Source of the DNA: Chytridium lagenaria
Lineage: Eukaryota > Chytridiomycota > Chytridiomycetes > Chytridiales > Chytridiaceae
Assembly: GCA_025449115.1 (NCBI GenBank)
Contig: JAHLKC010000029.1
Coordinates: 1-64,000, forward strand
DNA length: 64,000 nt
Direction: 5' to 3'
A program made the translations under genes and the position numbers. Below, in pieces: positions 20,581 to 33,666 of the stretch (its first letter is position 1; every line of letters begins with the position of its first letter). Under the pieces are notes generated by a model that had not been told where the DNA came from, did not search any database, and saw only the letters and a program-made list of their open reading frames with translations.

Positions 20581-21215
20581 GTGCGACGAAATCTTCTCGA
20601 GTATCGCGCAGAACGGGGGAAATTAAATCTTCCTGATGGAGTTGTTCGACAGATTGTGTTGAAATGTGCGAATCAGTCTTATGCGACTGTGGCGGGTGAG
20701 CAAGGGCGGATTTTGTGGAAGTTGAGAGGGGTGTCGAAATGTTGGAGACGTGTGGTTGGAGGGGTTGTCATGGAACGGATGATCGAGCGATGAGCCCTTG
20801 AAGAGTTTAACACCGATCCGAAGGTTATTTGTCCGGATAAAGGCTGTTGGGAGTACCGAGAGGACGGGGTTGTCTGTGTTAAAGAATGATGCCGTTAGTG
20901 GGGCTTAAACTGGATGCGCCGACAAAGAGACTGTTTGATCCCAACGTGGAATTTCAGAGTCAAGTTCCCGCGATGCTGCCTTCAGGACGAAGGGTGGGGT
21001 CTATCTTGACTTTTGGGGTTGGAGCTGTGGCCGAAGAGGGACTTTGGAAGGGTTCTGGCCGCGCTAGTGTCAGATTTGCGGTCGATTTGTGGATGACGGA
21101 CGGACCAAAGTTGAAGGGGAGATGGATGTTGACGTGCCTATAACGAATGAAGGGGTTGGCGGGGAGACGATGGTTGCGGAAGTGAGGTTCAGGGAGGGGG
21201 AAGCTTCGCGGCGTT
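20581..21215 (+). pseudogene. F-box-like protein remnant
   Basis: The frame at 20581-20793 contains LNLPDGVVRQIVLKC, then LWKLRGVSKCWRRVV, spaced like an F-box (LP-x-x-hydrophobic ... LR-x-VSK-x-WR). After a TGA comes CPDKGCWEYREDGVVCVKE. A second frame from 20886 reads LDAPTKRLFDPNVEFQSQ to VDLWMTDGPKLKG, and a third continues DVDVPITNEGVGGETMVAEV. The sequence looks like one protein crossed by at least three frame breaks. F-box proteins are substrate adaptors of SCF ubiquitin ligases; assignment is by motif resemblance only. Confidence 0.35.
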
Positions 21216-21219
21216 AGAT

Positions 21220-21960
21220 AGCGTATAGATTGAAGACGATGCGGGGCGACGTGAGGAGGCAAAGGGTAGGAAAGTCGAGAAATCCAAGGGAGGTTATCTT
21301 GGGTTTGCAAAGACGTTGCTTGGGGAAGACGATGAAGTGTTGTTAGTGAGAGGGAGGACCGTTGGATATGAAGACGCTTGTGTGGAGAAAGTTGCAGATT
21401 AAGGAAGTAGTTATTCCCAGCGTAGCGTTCTTTGTTGTCCTCTTATCAGTGAATGAGTTGCACTATTTCTAATGCAATGCTCACTCATGTTTATTAAACA
21501 CTTTTCGAATATAGAAGAAAACAAATGAAGCTGTCCTTCCCCACTCTTAACTTCAAACGCAACGCCCTTGCCACCGTACGTTTTGACGAAATACACGGCA
21601 CCTACTAAAAACCCAAACTGTTGTTAAACTGTCCCGTCATTAATTGTCTCCCCAGAGAGCATGCATGTTCTTTGTTTATTACATGTGTCCATGTTCATTA
21701 AAGCTTAGTCGTTCTCATTTGAATTTAAAGAAATGAGTAACGGAGGATGTGCGTGGAGATGCTCCCGTCCAAACAAGTTTTAATGAGGTGGTGAGGTTCT
21801 TGTTCCATTCCATGGCTTGCCTTTTACATTTTAATTGATGTTTTTGTTTTGACAAACGATGCAGGTAGACTCACTCCGACAAATCGAAATATATAATTGT
21901 CCGTTCCACTTGGGGGTACAGTCATTTCATCTCACCGATTTATTTACAGCCGCGTGATTT
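21220..21960. other. intergenic, upstream of the small Ser-rich gene
   Basis: No supported gene. Ordinary base composition, with no repeats noticed. Confidence 0.5.
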
Positions 21961-21968
21961 GGATGGAG

Positions 21969-21976
21969 TATAAAAA
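21969..21976 (+). promoter_or_regulatory. TATA box of the small Ser-rich gene
   Basis: TATAAAAA lies 103 bp before the ATG at 22079. A C-rich initiator-like stretch and CA-rich leader follow. This is the clearest core promoter in the window. Confidence 0.6.
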
Positions 21977-22078
21977 GCTTCACCTTCCTCTGTTCCCCCC
22001 ACCATCAGTCTCCCTTGCAGAATACCTACAACCAGCGCTCAAGAATAAACAAAACCATAACCATACCATCAGTGCATC

Positions 22079-22383
22079 ATGTCATCGCCCATCACCATCA
22101 GCACTTCCTCGTCATCTTCATCCATGAGTTCTTCCTTAACCTCATCACCCTCATCTTTGTCATTGGAACGCCCGCACTCTCTCCCCACTTTCAGCCCAAT
22201 GACCTTGAGGTCACCCATGAAGAGCACCATGGGCGAACGCATCACCCGCGACCGAACAATGTCTCTAGTAAGTACATTACTTTGCTTTGTCTTAGATCTA
22301 GTATAGTAAAACCTACAATGTCAATGCTGACTCGTTTTGGTGCTTCACAGTACGACACTCATCCCATCAACGGGCCGACTTAA
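22079..22383 (+). CDS. small Ser-rich protein, one intron
   Basis: Exon 1 is 22079-22267, exon 2 22351-22383, with a phase-0 GTAAGT...CACAG intron of 83 bp. The product is 73 residues: a Ser/Thr-rich N-terminal half with a run of Ser, then RSPMKSTMGERITRDRTMSL, and a C-terminus YDTHPINGPT. There is no signal peptide or membrane segment. SPMK-type and RxxS motifs could be phosphorylation sites, an inference. A strong TATA box suggests high or regulated expression. No family is recognised; size and composition resemble small stress or spore-associated proteins, but nothing specific supports that. Confidence 0.6.
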
Positions 22384-23664
22384 CCTCGTTCTTTTGACCG
22401 ACATTGTCGCCACCAAGCCATGTCAACAGCATCTCTTAAAATTCATATCCATGCAATAGCCTCTGCAGTCTGCTCATGGTTGTGTAGCCATTCGCCCTAC
22501 TTATCCATTCTTTTTTTTGGATAAATCCTTCATTCTCTTAAACTCTGGCTTGTTCCCAAGCTTCTTTCTCTTTCTCCATTGGCTTTAAGTGATTGTATAT
22601 ATTATATATGTGTATTCTCGATCGTTCCTCCCTTGGAAAATCCCATTATGAATCTCCTTCCCCGGCCCAGTTTGATTTTATTTCCCTCAAAGAACTCGAG
22701 CCCATTTCTAGCGATGTTTGTGCTGTTGTTTATATTGTCTCTGTTTATTGTAAATACAGTTTTCTTGCAACTTCTGTTGTTTTCTGCAGAGTAACAAATC
22801 CACCAGATAATGCAAGCGTTGAAAGTCTTATTCTTGCACTGATTCATACATAAAAATGCGCGTAGAATATATTGAGAGGAAGAACCCCACTACGTCCCCA
22901 TTTGCATCCATCATTGTGCTTTACGCGGCGTCCATCGTAAGTGTGATGAAACCCATTCCTACAATTACGTGGCTTTTTTACTCTGACAAGTCATCGGTTG
23001 ACAAGGGAGAGCGGTAGAAGAGTTACAGAAACATGAATCGTGAAAGGCAATTGCATAAAGCATTGCGATTGAAGATAAATAAAAGGGGAAGAGATGAAGA
23101 CCTTAAGAATGTTATGTCAGACAGCAACACCCACTACCTGGCGTCCCTCTCCTTTACAGGCTGCTCAAAAACAGACATCTGGGGTTCTCTTCCTCCACGT
23201 CAGAAACGAATAAAGAGCTTCGCATTCAATTAGATAGTCAATCTTCAAGAGCGCCGTTCGGATTTTCAGGAGCATCCCTATCTTCCGAATGGGCTTTTTA
23301 GTACTGCCGGAAATTAGGCTGGAATAGCTCATATACCGATGGTCTAATCCCGTCATCACCCGGCCAACAAACCCTTACCTCACTACCCTTTTTTCCCCCC
23401 GTTTGTACGTACAACTCATCATCTTCCCACATGATGGCTTCTCATCATTCCCATCGTTTACAAAGGCTCCTCCCCCCGATACCCCTCTCATCGACAACCC
23501 CAGCTTTCATATAATCCGCAGTCAGATTTCCTTAATGCTTCGTGGCCTCGTTTCGGCCTTGTCAATTTCGGCAACTGTCTCCTACTTCGTCTCTTCATGT
23601 CGTTTCTCGGCCAAGCAACGATGCAGAGTTTGGGAAATCCAATGAAAGAAACTGGTTACCACCT
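22384..23664. other. mostly non-coding interval
   Basis: Apart from the weak ORF at 22856, only short frames are present. A possible plus-strand frame at 23033 (RLKINKRGRDEDLKNVM) is followed by a splice-like site but could not be joined to anything convincing. Confidence 0.4.
22856..23017 (+). CDS. possible 53-residue membrane peptide
   Basis: ATG at 22856 to TAG at 23015. One hydrophobic stretch, SPFASIIVLYAASIVSV, is flanked by charged ends. A GTAAGT inside the frame could instead be a splice donor, making this a first exon. No homologue is known to me, and it is short enough to be chance. Confidence 0.2.
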   Translation: MRVEYIERKNPTTSPFASIIVLYAASIVSVMKPIPTITWLFYSDKSSVDKGER

Positions 23665-25601
23665 ATGGATCCTGCGGTGATTGCAGGGATTGTGCGATCA
23701 TTTGTATGGAGACTTGTAACGCTGTGCGACAGTGGTACGTTGGTAAGTTCATTATCAAATCCAGGCTGACTGAGCCAGCATGGAGTAGTGGGGATTGCTA
23801 AGCATTGCATATCGGCGGGTATCAACGTTTTGGGAATATGTGGTTGTGTTTATTTATGCAAGGTGAGGCGTGTAGTAATCAGCCATTTTTAAAAAAGCTA
23901 ACCAAATCATAAACTAGAAATGACCCTGGGGCAATACGAATCTCATTTATAGTAAGTCAAATATTCATGTGGATTATAGGTAAGTTTACCTTAAAAAAAA
24001 ACAGCGTTATGATTTAACCCTTCTTCCATTATTCTTTCATTCAATTAATTTAAACAGCGATCTTTATCTGCGTGCCATATTCGTTGGTATTGATCGTCAA
24101 AAAGTCATTAAGGTAAATGGCGTCGATACGCGTTCATGGTGTCTCCACATTCTGGCTCATTTCATCGAGGTACATCTACCATCCCGATATGCACTAACAT
24201 CCCATTAGAGCATCATCTCCATGATCGCTATCTCCTTCTTCCCGATCGTCATAGCAGGCGGTTTCCAAATTTCCATGTTACATCGTCATAATTTCTTTAT
24301 CGTGCTTCTCATATGCGGCACATTCCCGATCTCACAGGTTGTGGTTGGTTGGGCATTTCTACAGGTAAAATAGTCAATTGTTCTTAATATTAATTGCCGA
24401 ACATCCTAGACGTTCAACGGAAGTGACTTTATTACAGAAGCTGGAACCGAATCGTACTTTTTATCACTGTACGTTTTCGTTTTTGCTACCCTCCAGGACC
24501 TTGTTATTATTGACAGCAACGGATTTCACCAGTAAGCAAATCATACTAGTTCAAGCTTCCGGCTTATGTTTAATTCAAAGCACCTCAAGTCGCCGTCTCC
24601 GTTTCTTCTCAAATCATCAGTAAACTAGTCCCTCGCATCATTGGTCTGTTTTACATTCATCTCAAAAATATAAAGAACGCCTCGAGCTTGAAGAAAAAAT
24701 GTCGAAGAACGAGGCTCAACCGGCCGAGGACCTATCGAATCACTGGGAATCAACAAGTTGGAATTTAATGAGATCAAGGGATGGGAAGGTCGTTCCAGTC
24801 ATGGACATGGAAGATAAAAGAAGTAATACACTGGAGGACTCATCAAGTTGCCAGGAGGTCAAAATCGATTGCGTACGTCATTCAGATACGGAAATTGACC
24901 CTCATCCTCGAGTTTTAATTTCGGTAACGGAGGGAGATACCTCCTTCATCTCCCACAATTTGAGTAAAAGCGATGACGCTCAATCCCGTCTCTTCACCCC
25001 AACTTCTCAACATTTCGTGCAAAGTAACAACTCGCGTCTCTCCCTCACCTCCAACCCATTCAGCACAACATCCACCCTTCAACGCCCCCAAATGCGTCCC
25101 GCAACCGTATCGTCATCCATGTATCGTCCACGGGCCTCCCAGTTCCATAGAGCTGTGGAAGCGACCGTGCATGTGTTGGTGAAAATGACAGACATGGAAC
25201 GTGCGTACGAAAGTTCACGACGTGATCAGGCACTTGCAGAATACCTGGCGTTGAGTATCGGATTATCTGTTATTTTAGCGTTTCCTGGAGACGTAGGAGT
25301 GAAGCATGTTTGGAGAGCTGTTTTGGCCTGGGGGGTCATTTGGTAGTGGCTGTGGTGTTGGAGTTGGGGATTCTGATGGTAGAAGCGTATCATGGTGGGT
25401 TTTACATACATATTTTTAAATTTATAGTAACGACACTTAGGGCTTGAAACGTATAATTCCAATCAGTATCCTTGGGTGCATGCTATTGCGTTTTCATTTG
25501 CGTCGGCCATGCATGCGTTTTGGATTGTTTCAGCCAGCAAAAAGTTGTTCTCGTATGGCGCGTTTGGGCCTACGAAGCCGTGGCCGTGGCAGGATCTGTA
25601 A
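23665..25601 (+). CDS. multi-pass membrane protein, about seven segments, family unknown
   Basis: Exons proposed: 23665-23742, 23779-23869, 23918-23951, 24058-24169, 24209-24364, 24410-24531, 24629-25394, 25441-25601. The donor at 23870 is weak, and the G6 run at 25330-25335 must be read one base longer to keep frame. Membrane segments are VVGIAKHCISAGINVLGIC, SIISMIAISFFPIVIAGGF, FFIVLLICGTFPISQVVVG, YFLSLYVFVFATLQDLVII, LALSIGLSVILAF, LVVAVVLELGILMVEAY and HAIAFSFASAMHAFWIVSA. A hydrophilic loop of roughly 200 residues rich in Ser/Thr lies between the fourth and fifth. The C-terminus is PTKPWPWQDL. No family motif is recognised; a seven-pass receptor topology is possible but unproven. Confidence 0.55.
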
Positions 25602-26289
25602 TTTTGCTTATTAGTCTGTTTATAGGTCGATTTATATTCCTACATAACATGTGCTTTATGAGAGATTTTATATGTGATGACGCGATAATTAAAATAGTGA
25701 ACATTCGCTCTAAATGAGCGGGATTATGTAACGTCGAATGTTTCGCTAGTTCCTTTTATTTTCCAAGAAACACACTTAAAACAAAGGAGAAGCTCCATAT
25801 ACTAAATGAAATACGCACAATGATAATAAACAAATCCCCCAAAAATATAAATTTAACGCTGAAGCCTATATGCCTTTCGTGTACGGCCAGCAGAACGTTC
25901 ATCTTTCCAAACTCTTCCTACGTAGCAAAGAACCGCCAGAAACTCCAAAAGTGGCCTCCCACGAACCAGTGTCAGAACAACTTCATCACGAGGACCCACG
26001 TTCCACTCACGGTTCTTCAACTTGTCCATATCGACCAACCCAAACGCATCCAGAATCAACCCATGTTTGTGCGCTCGCGTTGATTCACAAAGCGTAAGGA
26101 CTGAGATGGAAAACATAATGTTGGGGAGCGCGATGCCAAAAGAGGCTGTCTCCAAATTGCGTAGGTAAGGTGGCTGGTCAGCGTCCAACTTGCCACAAAT
26201 TTATATTAGGTACTGTATCAGGAGTAGCCAAATCTCTGTTGACGTCGTCAGGTACATCCAACCTTTCGTAGGTCCCGATTACGACCGCC

Positions 26290-29200
26290 ATGCCAAGCCC
26301 GGAGCTTGAGAAGGCATTGAGCGAGTACAAGAAGGTAGGCATGCGGTCTCCTCTTATCCATCGCTAACGCATTCCATCTCAGGACTCTCTTGCGTAAGTT
26401 TCACGGCCAATGCCAAGCATCTGATTTGCAAAGCTACTTCCCTCATGAGCATGAAGGATGGATTATTGGGAAGCTAGAGTCGAAGAAGGTCAGCGATGAC
26501 TCGACGAATGTTGAGCTGGAGTTTACTCTGGAAACTGGCGAGGTAGATGCCTGTCTCCTCAATGTCTCCATGTTTCTAACCTATGCGATTAAGCCGGTCA
26601 AACTCACTTTCACAGCAGATAACTTAGTGAAGAATGCGTTTGCCGATCTGCCTCCCCTCAAGAACCCTGAGATCATGGTACTGTTAACCTTCTTCTTTTA
26701 CTTCTAACGATGACAGGATCTTGCCGATGATCTGCCCAACTTTCCTACCTTCACGAGTAAGTCTCAAACACTACCCATGCAGCCTTCAAACCCTGTGCTT
26801 TTCTGGACGTTATTGACTCTAAACTTAGACCCGCTGTATTTTGGGGGGTGAAGACTCGGTTCGGGAATCGATATATCTATACTTACTCGGGTATCGTGTT
26901 GATCGCGATGAATCCGTTTGAGTACATTGATATGTATTCCGTCGAGGTCATGCGAGAGTATGCTGGAAAGCGGAGAGACGAACTGGAGCCCCACTTGGTA
27001 CGTTAACGCACTACAGCTGCATCCATGCTTTTGCTCTTGTTGATGTGTGTTATTCTGACCCTCTTTCGTCCCATTTCTCCCAAAAAAAAGTTTGCTGTCG
27101 CAGAAGAAGCCTACAGAGCAATGCTTCAAGGAAAGAACCAGTCTATCATTGTTTCGGGTGAATCTGGAGCCGGAAAGACCCAGAGTACCAAATACATCAT
27201 GAGGTATTTCGCGACGGTAGATTCTCTCAGCAAGATGGACGATGTCGCTTTGTTGATGAGACCTGAGTTGGCACGAGGAAGTGAGGCTGGTAACAAGAGC
27301 GAGATTGAACAGGCGGTGCTGGCCACCAACCCTATTCTTGAGGTGCGGTAAATTCCTTGTATTTAAGAAAGCATTGCGAAACGACTGATTCATTTTGTTA
27401 GGCGTTTGGAAATGCAAAAACTACTAGAAACGATAACTCCTCGCGTTTTGGAAAGTTTATTGAGTTGTTTTTTTCGTCTCCCGATTCCGGCAGTGTGAAG
27501 ATTACGGGAGCGCAGATCAGGACTTACCTCCTCGAGAGATCTCGTCTGGTTTTTCAACCTGCTACGGGTATACAACCTACCATTAATGTCTGAGGTTCTT
27601 TACTGATTATTCTTTATTTTCATTGGCTTTATATAGAACGAAACTACCATGTTTTCTACCAACTTTGTGTGGCAGCTCCAGCGGCGGAAAAGGAAGAACT
27701 AGGGTTAACCACTTGGCAAGATTATACGTATTTAAACCAAGGCAAGGCAGGAGTAGTGAGAACGATTGACGATGTGGAGGAATTTGATGCACTTCAAAAG
27801 GCGCTTTCCACCGTCGGAGTCTCAGTTTCGATGCAATGGTTTGTTCTTGCTTCTCTGCTCATATGAGCGTGCATTCTTATAACTATTTCTAGGAGAATCT
27901 TCCGGATTTGCGCCGCACTGCTGCATCTTGGCAATGTCAAGATCACGCCTGCTGATAATGACTCCACGGAAATCTCGGACACTGACCCAGCATTGGCGCA
28001 TGCGTGCAGATTGCTCGAAATTGATAAAGCTAAATTCAAGCTTTGGCTGACGAAACGACAGATGACTATGCGCGGAGAGACATTTGAGAAAGCGCTGAAG
28101 GCGGATCAATCTCTCGTTATCAGGGACTCTGTCGCAAAATACATGTATGTAGAGGAATGAACGTGTCTTCTTATGGTGCTTACGTGTTAATAGATATGTT
28201 CGACTTTTTGACTGGCTTGTTGACCTTGTCAACAAGAATTTAAAGAGGGATTCTGGTCAAAACCAGAACTTTACTGGTGTTTTAGATATTTACGGGTGAG
28301 GCCATTAAAACTTTTATTAGCTTTGATTATTAATGTTGAGTGAAGATTTGAGCATTTTGAGAGCAACTCGTTTGAGCAATTTTGTATCAACTACGCCAAC
28401 GAGAAACTTCAACAAGAATTCAACTCGCACGTTTTCCGTCTCGAACAAGAGCTCTATATACGCGAGAAAATTGTGTGGAAGATGATTGGATTTAACGATA
28501 ACCAACCCTGTATCGATCTTATTGAAGGAAAGCTTGGGATTTTGGATCTTCTTGACGAGGAATCCCGGCTCCCTACTGGCAGTGATGCCAGTCTTGTAAC
28601 AAAACTTAACACGCGGTTTGCAGTGCCTGGACAAAAGTTCTATGCCAAGCCGCGCTTTGGGAATAATTCGTTTACGGTGAAGCATTACGCTGTGGATGTG
28701 ACGTACACTGTTGACGGTTTCATTGAGAAGAACAAGGACACGGTGCCGCCTGAACATTTGGAAGTGTTAAATAAGAGTTCTTTTGCGTTTTTGATTGAGG
28801 TCTTGGCGACGGGGGGTGCGGATAGCCCTCCTGTGGAGACAAAAAAACCTGTTGCAAGTGATTCCTCACTCTCAAGACGATCAACGGTGTCTGCGAAGAA
28901 ACCTACGCTTGGGTCGATGTTTAAAGGGTCGCTTGTTCAATTGATGGAAACTATTAGGGCAACAGAGTCTCACGTAAGGCTATTCTATTCTACTATCTCG
29001 TATTTTTCAAAACGTTTTTTCTGACTAAACGGTGGGATAGTACATTCGTTGCATTAAACCGAACATGGAAAAGTCGGCCTTTGGGTTCGATGGCCCTATG
29101 GTTCTTGCCCAACTGAGGGGTAAATATCTAGATTAAATATTGTTTGCTGACATTATGATTGCTAGCCTGTGGTGTGCTTGAGACTATCAAGATTAGCTGT

Positions 29201-32200
29201 GCTGGGTGAGTTCACTTCACAAATTGTATACAAAGATTTTTTTAACTCTCCTCAGCTACCCGAACAAAATGACTCATAAGCAATTTGCAAATCGCTACTA
29301 CCTGCTCGTAAATTCAAAGTTTTGGGATATTAATGAACGCGAATTGAGCGAAATGATTGTAACGACTGTAATTTCGGATCTTGATAAGTATCAGTTTGGA
29401 CTCACGCAGGTCTTTTTGAGGTCCGGTCAGGTTCGTCATATCGTCCTTTGTTAATTTGCTGAAACGTGACTAAGATTGCGGCGTTTGAAAACCGGAGGAC
29501 GGAACGACAAACTTATTTGATGATTCTTGGACAAAAGAATATTAAGCGGTTTATCCAACGGAGGAGGTATCTTCGGATGCGGGGGGCTGCTATTAAGTGG
29601 CAAGCTAGTAAGTTTGATTTTATGTAACTCTGGTATTGATTTTACGCAGTTATCCGTGGTTTCCTGGCTCGCCGTTATTACAAATTCCTTCGCGAAACAG
29701 TTGCTGCTACAAAGATTCAGAAAATTTGGCGCGGGTACTCTGCAAGAAAGTTGTATAATAAGAAGCGCACTGCTGCTATCAAAATTCAGTCTGGTTGGTC
29801 TTTTTTCAATACTTATGTCCATTTATATGTGAGGTCATTAAAACTTTGTTCCAGTTTGGCGTGGATACAGGGCACGAAAATACTTCCGGAATATTGTCAA
29901 AGAACGAGCAGCCGTCAAAATTCAAGCTCAATGGCGAGGCTATATTGCCCGAAAAGATTATAAGCTTACGCTTAAGAAGCTCATCTATATTCAATCCTGC
30001 ATTCGTCGAAAATACGCCCGCCGTCAACTTGCGGCGCTTAAAGCTGAGGCTAAGTCGTTCGGGAAACTTAGAGAACTTAATTACACACTCGAGTCCAAGG
30101 TTGTGGCTGTATCGCAGATGCTCCATGAACGCGGGGAGGAAAATAAGATGCTTGTGGAGAAGGTTGCTCATCTTGAGGATCAGATTCGCGGGTGGAAGGA
30201 GAGATTTTCGAGGGTTGCGGACGACAAGAAGTCGATTACCAGTGAATTGAACGCGAATACGGCGAACGCAAAGGAGATACAAACGCTTACGGAGCAGAAG
30301 GATACTATCACTAAAGAGAGGGATCGTTTGGCTGCTTTGCTTAAGAAACGAGACGAGGAGGTAGCTTTGCAGACAGAAGAATTAAGGCGGTTGCGGGATA
30401 GGGCAAGGATAGCGTCGCAGATGAAACGCCCATCAACTTCATCGGCCTTTTCTGTGGAAGAAAGTCATACAATGCATGCGTTGAGGGCGGAGAACGAGAG
30501 ACTAAAGAGAATGCTGACGAGCCCAAACCCTAATGCTCATTTCCTATCATCGCACCCGCTTTCAGAGTCGCCTATGCCTGGGACTCCCGACACGTACGAA
30601 AGCGTCACGGCTTCACCCCGCCTCAGTGTGCAGCGGGACCTATCGCTTTCGTCTCAAAATCTTTCTATATTCGCCTCTGCCCCGACTCTCCGTCCTCGAC
30701 CCACTGTCAGACGTGCTAATACGTTTATCGACGGTGATATATTCACAGATGCCGAGAGGGAAAGAGTAAAGTCTGGCCGGCCAATTAATGCGGCAAGTGC
30801 ATCTGTTATTGGCCGTTCTCCGAGCCTTGTCAATGGCTGCCGATCTCCAAGTCTCGCCTATGGTTTCGTGTCATCGCCCCATTCTTCGCCGCCGAAGATG
30901 GATGGGATTCTTGTAAATGGTACAAGCCCATACCCTAAAGGCGTGTATGGCGGAATGGTGATCTCGGTGCCCACTCCGGCCGCAAACTACACTGAAGAGG
31001 TTGCATACCCTGAGGTAAATAGCTTTTTATTTTATCGACTAACCTTGCTGCAGGAGGTCCTTGACGCTCAAGCGACACTTCTCGAACTGCCCGTGCTAAT
31101 TGACGAGATTAGAGAAGCACTTGTGCTCAAGCTCCCTATCACGGAGGACATTGCACCTACAAACGATCCGAATGAGAATCGGAGGGAGTACCTGTTCCCA
31201 GCGCACTTAATTGGGTACGTTATCAAAGCCATGTTGCATCATGGCATGTTGCTGCAAATTCAAAATTTGATGGGATCTGTTTTAAACGGTGGGTGTTGTA
31301 TTGAATAGTTTATGTAGTGAAGTAATGCTGATTTATTGCATCGACAATTTTATTTATAGACATATACACGGCAGGATCGGTAAGTACCACATTCTTTTCA
31401 TATATTATGAATTCTATGGTTTTTTACAAACAGTTGTGTTCTTTTTCTCTTTACAGCAACCGGATGATGACTTTAGGCCGCTGTTTTGGACCTCCAACGC
31501 GCATGAACTTGTCTGCGTTGTCTACACCCTCAATTCGATTGAATCCACCAAACCGAACAACAGAGCTCAACTCAACGTCCTTAAAAAGCTACAAGAAGAT
31601 CTCGACAACCTTATCCACCACGTCTTATCCAACTACCTGGAAGAAGTAAAAAAACACGTTGCAAGTATGGCTGTTGCGTCTGTACTTGAAACTCAGGATT
31701 TGCCTGGACTTAAGAGTGAGAGTACGGGATTCTGGGGGTTATTTGGAGGGGGTGGGGAGGGGAATGATGAGGGAAGAGATAATATGGTCACCCTCAAGTC
31801 TTTCCTCAGTGGTTTGAAGAGAATTATGGCATGTTATTGCCTTCCTTTAGAGTATCAGCAAAAAGTCTTAAGCGAGCTTGTCAGGGTTATTGCTGTGACT
31901 GGCTTCAACGCGCTTCTCAAACGAAGAAACTTTGCAAACTTCCGCCGAGGTTTGTTGACTTATCCTTCTTCATGCCCATTGAAGTTCGCCAACACCTCAA
32001 TACGATTTCTCTTAGTTTCTGACCTCTTTTGTCACCTTTCAGGATGCCAAATTCAATACAATGTGACTCAAATGGAGGAGTGGTGCCATCAAAATGGGAT
32101 CAAGACAGGTATTTGTTGTGAATACTTTCGGTGCTGATCCATACTACTAGGACCCTCGGATCTTCTACCTTTACAACAAGCGGCAAAGGTCCTTACCATG

Positions 32201-32486
32201 AACAAGACTGATGGCCAGGATGCAGCTGCAATTTGTGAAGTTGCGTCACTTTTGAAACGGTCACAAATGAAGAAGCTTTTATCAAACTACCCGCCATCAG
32301 ACCCGGATTCTCCGGTAATTTTCCGGTCTCCTCATCCACTATCTAAAACTTTTTTTTTTCGCACAGATGACGCAGGCATTCTTCCATAACATATCCTTGC
32401 AAGCTGAGTCGGAACGGGACTCGCAGATTTTCCTTTCACTTGAACCTGAGCCAACATACCCCAAAGCCTCACCTCCGAAAGGTTGA
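26290..32486 (+). CDS. MYO2 (class V): class V myosin heavy chain
   Basis: Actin-based cargo motor. About 1,500 residues are spread over some twenty exons; exon 1 is 26290-26334. The motor domain shows [20 protein letters not shown]-loop GESGAGKT (27157-27180), [10 protein letters not shown], switch-2 DIYGFEHFE (split by an intron near 28300) and YIRCIKPN (about 29040). Six IQ motifs follow (29490-30040, for example [13 protein letters not shown] and [13 protein letters not shown]), each binding a calmodulin-type light chain, as is usual in class V. A coiled coil at 30040-30420 would dimerise the protein. A Ser/Pro-rich linker leads to a C-terminal dilute cargo domain (31050-32480). In fungi this protein moves vesicles and organelles to growth sites. 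Family assignment is certain; individual splice sites are approximate. Confidence 0.95.
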
Positions 32487-33666
32487 CAACATCGAGACTT
32501 ATATCCCTAAGGAGCTTGTTGCAGTCTTGTCGACCTTGCGGAAAGTTATATTATAAGGTCATCTACCTTATCTATTGACTGAAGCTTTATTTTTAACCTT
32601 TATCGTTACTTTGGCAATGGGTTTCTGCCCACAGTCATTTTTGCATAAACAAACAAATTCTTTTCTCCTGTTATTATACTATCTTTTGTTAATAAGCAAT
32701 TGATATGCAATTTTTTCAAATCTTCCGCCCTGCTATGCACATGCAGTGTATCAAAAGCGCGCGTCACGCCTTTTGTTACAGAGCATTGGCATTAATTAGG
32801 TGTTGTGCTTGTGGTTGAACAGCAGCCAGATCCGCTTGAGCCTTGGAGCTAGCTGACCATCTAAGACCTTCGTAGGTACACGAAGCCTTGCACACCGAGA
32901 TGAAAAAAAAAAAAAAATGCGGCAAAGGCCGGAGAGTAAGAAAGGTGTCAAATATATATTTTCACCAGTATGTTAAAGCTATCGATTCCTTCAAAAGAGA
33001 CCTTCAAGTGCATATACATCGTCACGGTAAAAGAAATCTTCGATGAAGCATTCTGCAGCAGGTGAAATTAGCATTATACACAAACCGGAGAGTATCCAAC
33101 GAATCTGACTGCGGGGCTCGCACAGCAGACTCAGCACAAGAACGGATCAATATATTAATTGGTCTTTACGTAATAAACACCCTTGGCCTGACTCCTGCAG
33201 GGCCTAGGCTAGCTGAAAAAAAACACGAATAAAACAAAAAACTATAAAAAATATTATAGAAGTCTACTGAGCCAACTACGCGTTATTGCGAATAACTAAA
33301 TAATACATACATATATACCAAAGTATTACTCATATTCTTGTCTCTATTTCTTTCTGTGTGCCTTTTACTAGTGTATTCCTATAATATCCGCTGTAATTTT
33401 CCACAAATAAGACCAGCGGGAATCCCAATCACTTAAGTCTCAGCGGTTGGAAGGTGTTTGGCCTAGTTCTGCAAACATTTGAAGGAACAATGCAGGAGAA
33501 ATTTGATTCGTAGTGATGTTATCAATGGGCTCGACGGAGTGTTCCATATCACAACCTTTTACATCATGTTGTGAACTGTAAGCGCATCCATCTGCAGAGC
33601 CTTTTGCACTTTAAACGTAAAGGCAAGTAACGGGAGAAAAATAGCGATCACTGATGCTCGCTTTAG
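32487..33666. other. intergenic region between myosin V and the kinase
   Basis: About 1.2 kb between two plus-strand genes. AT-rich, with an A14 run near 32904, and AAGTATTACTCAT-type AT stretches. No additional gene found. Confidence 0.5.

Noticed and set aside
25853..26188. 111-codon minus-strand open frame before myosin V
   Set aside because: It starts at TTG rather than ATG, lies in the promoter region of the myosin gene and matches no family. Kept only as a weak possibility.
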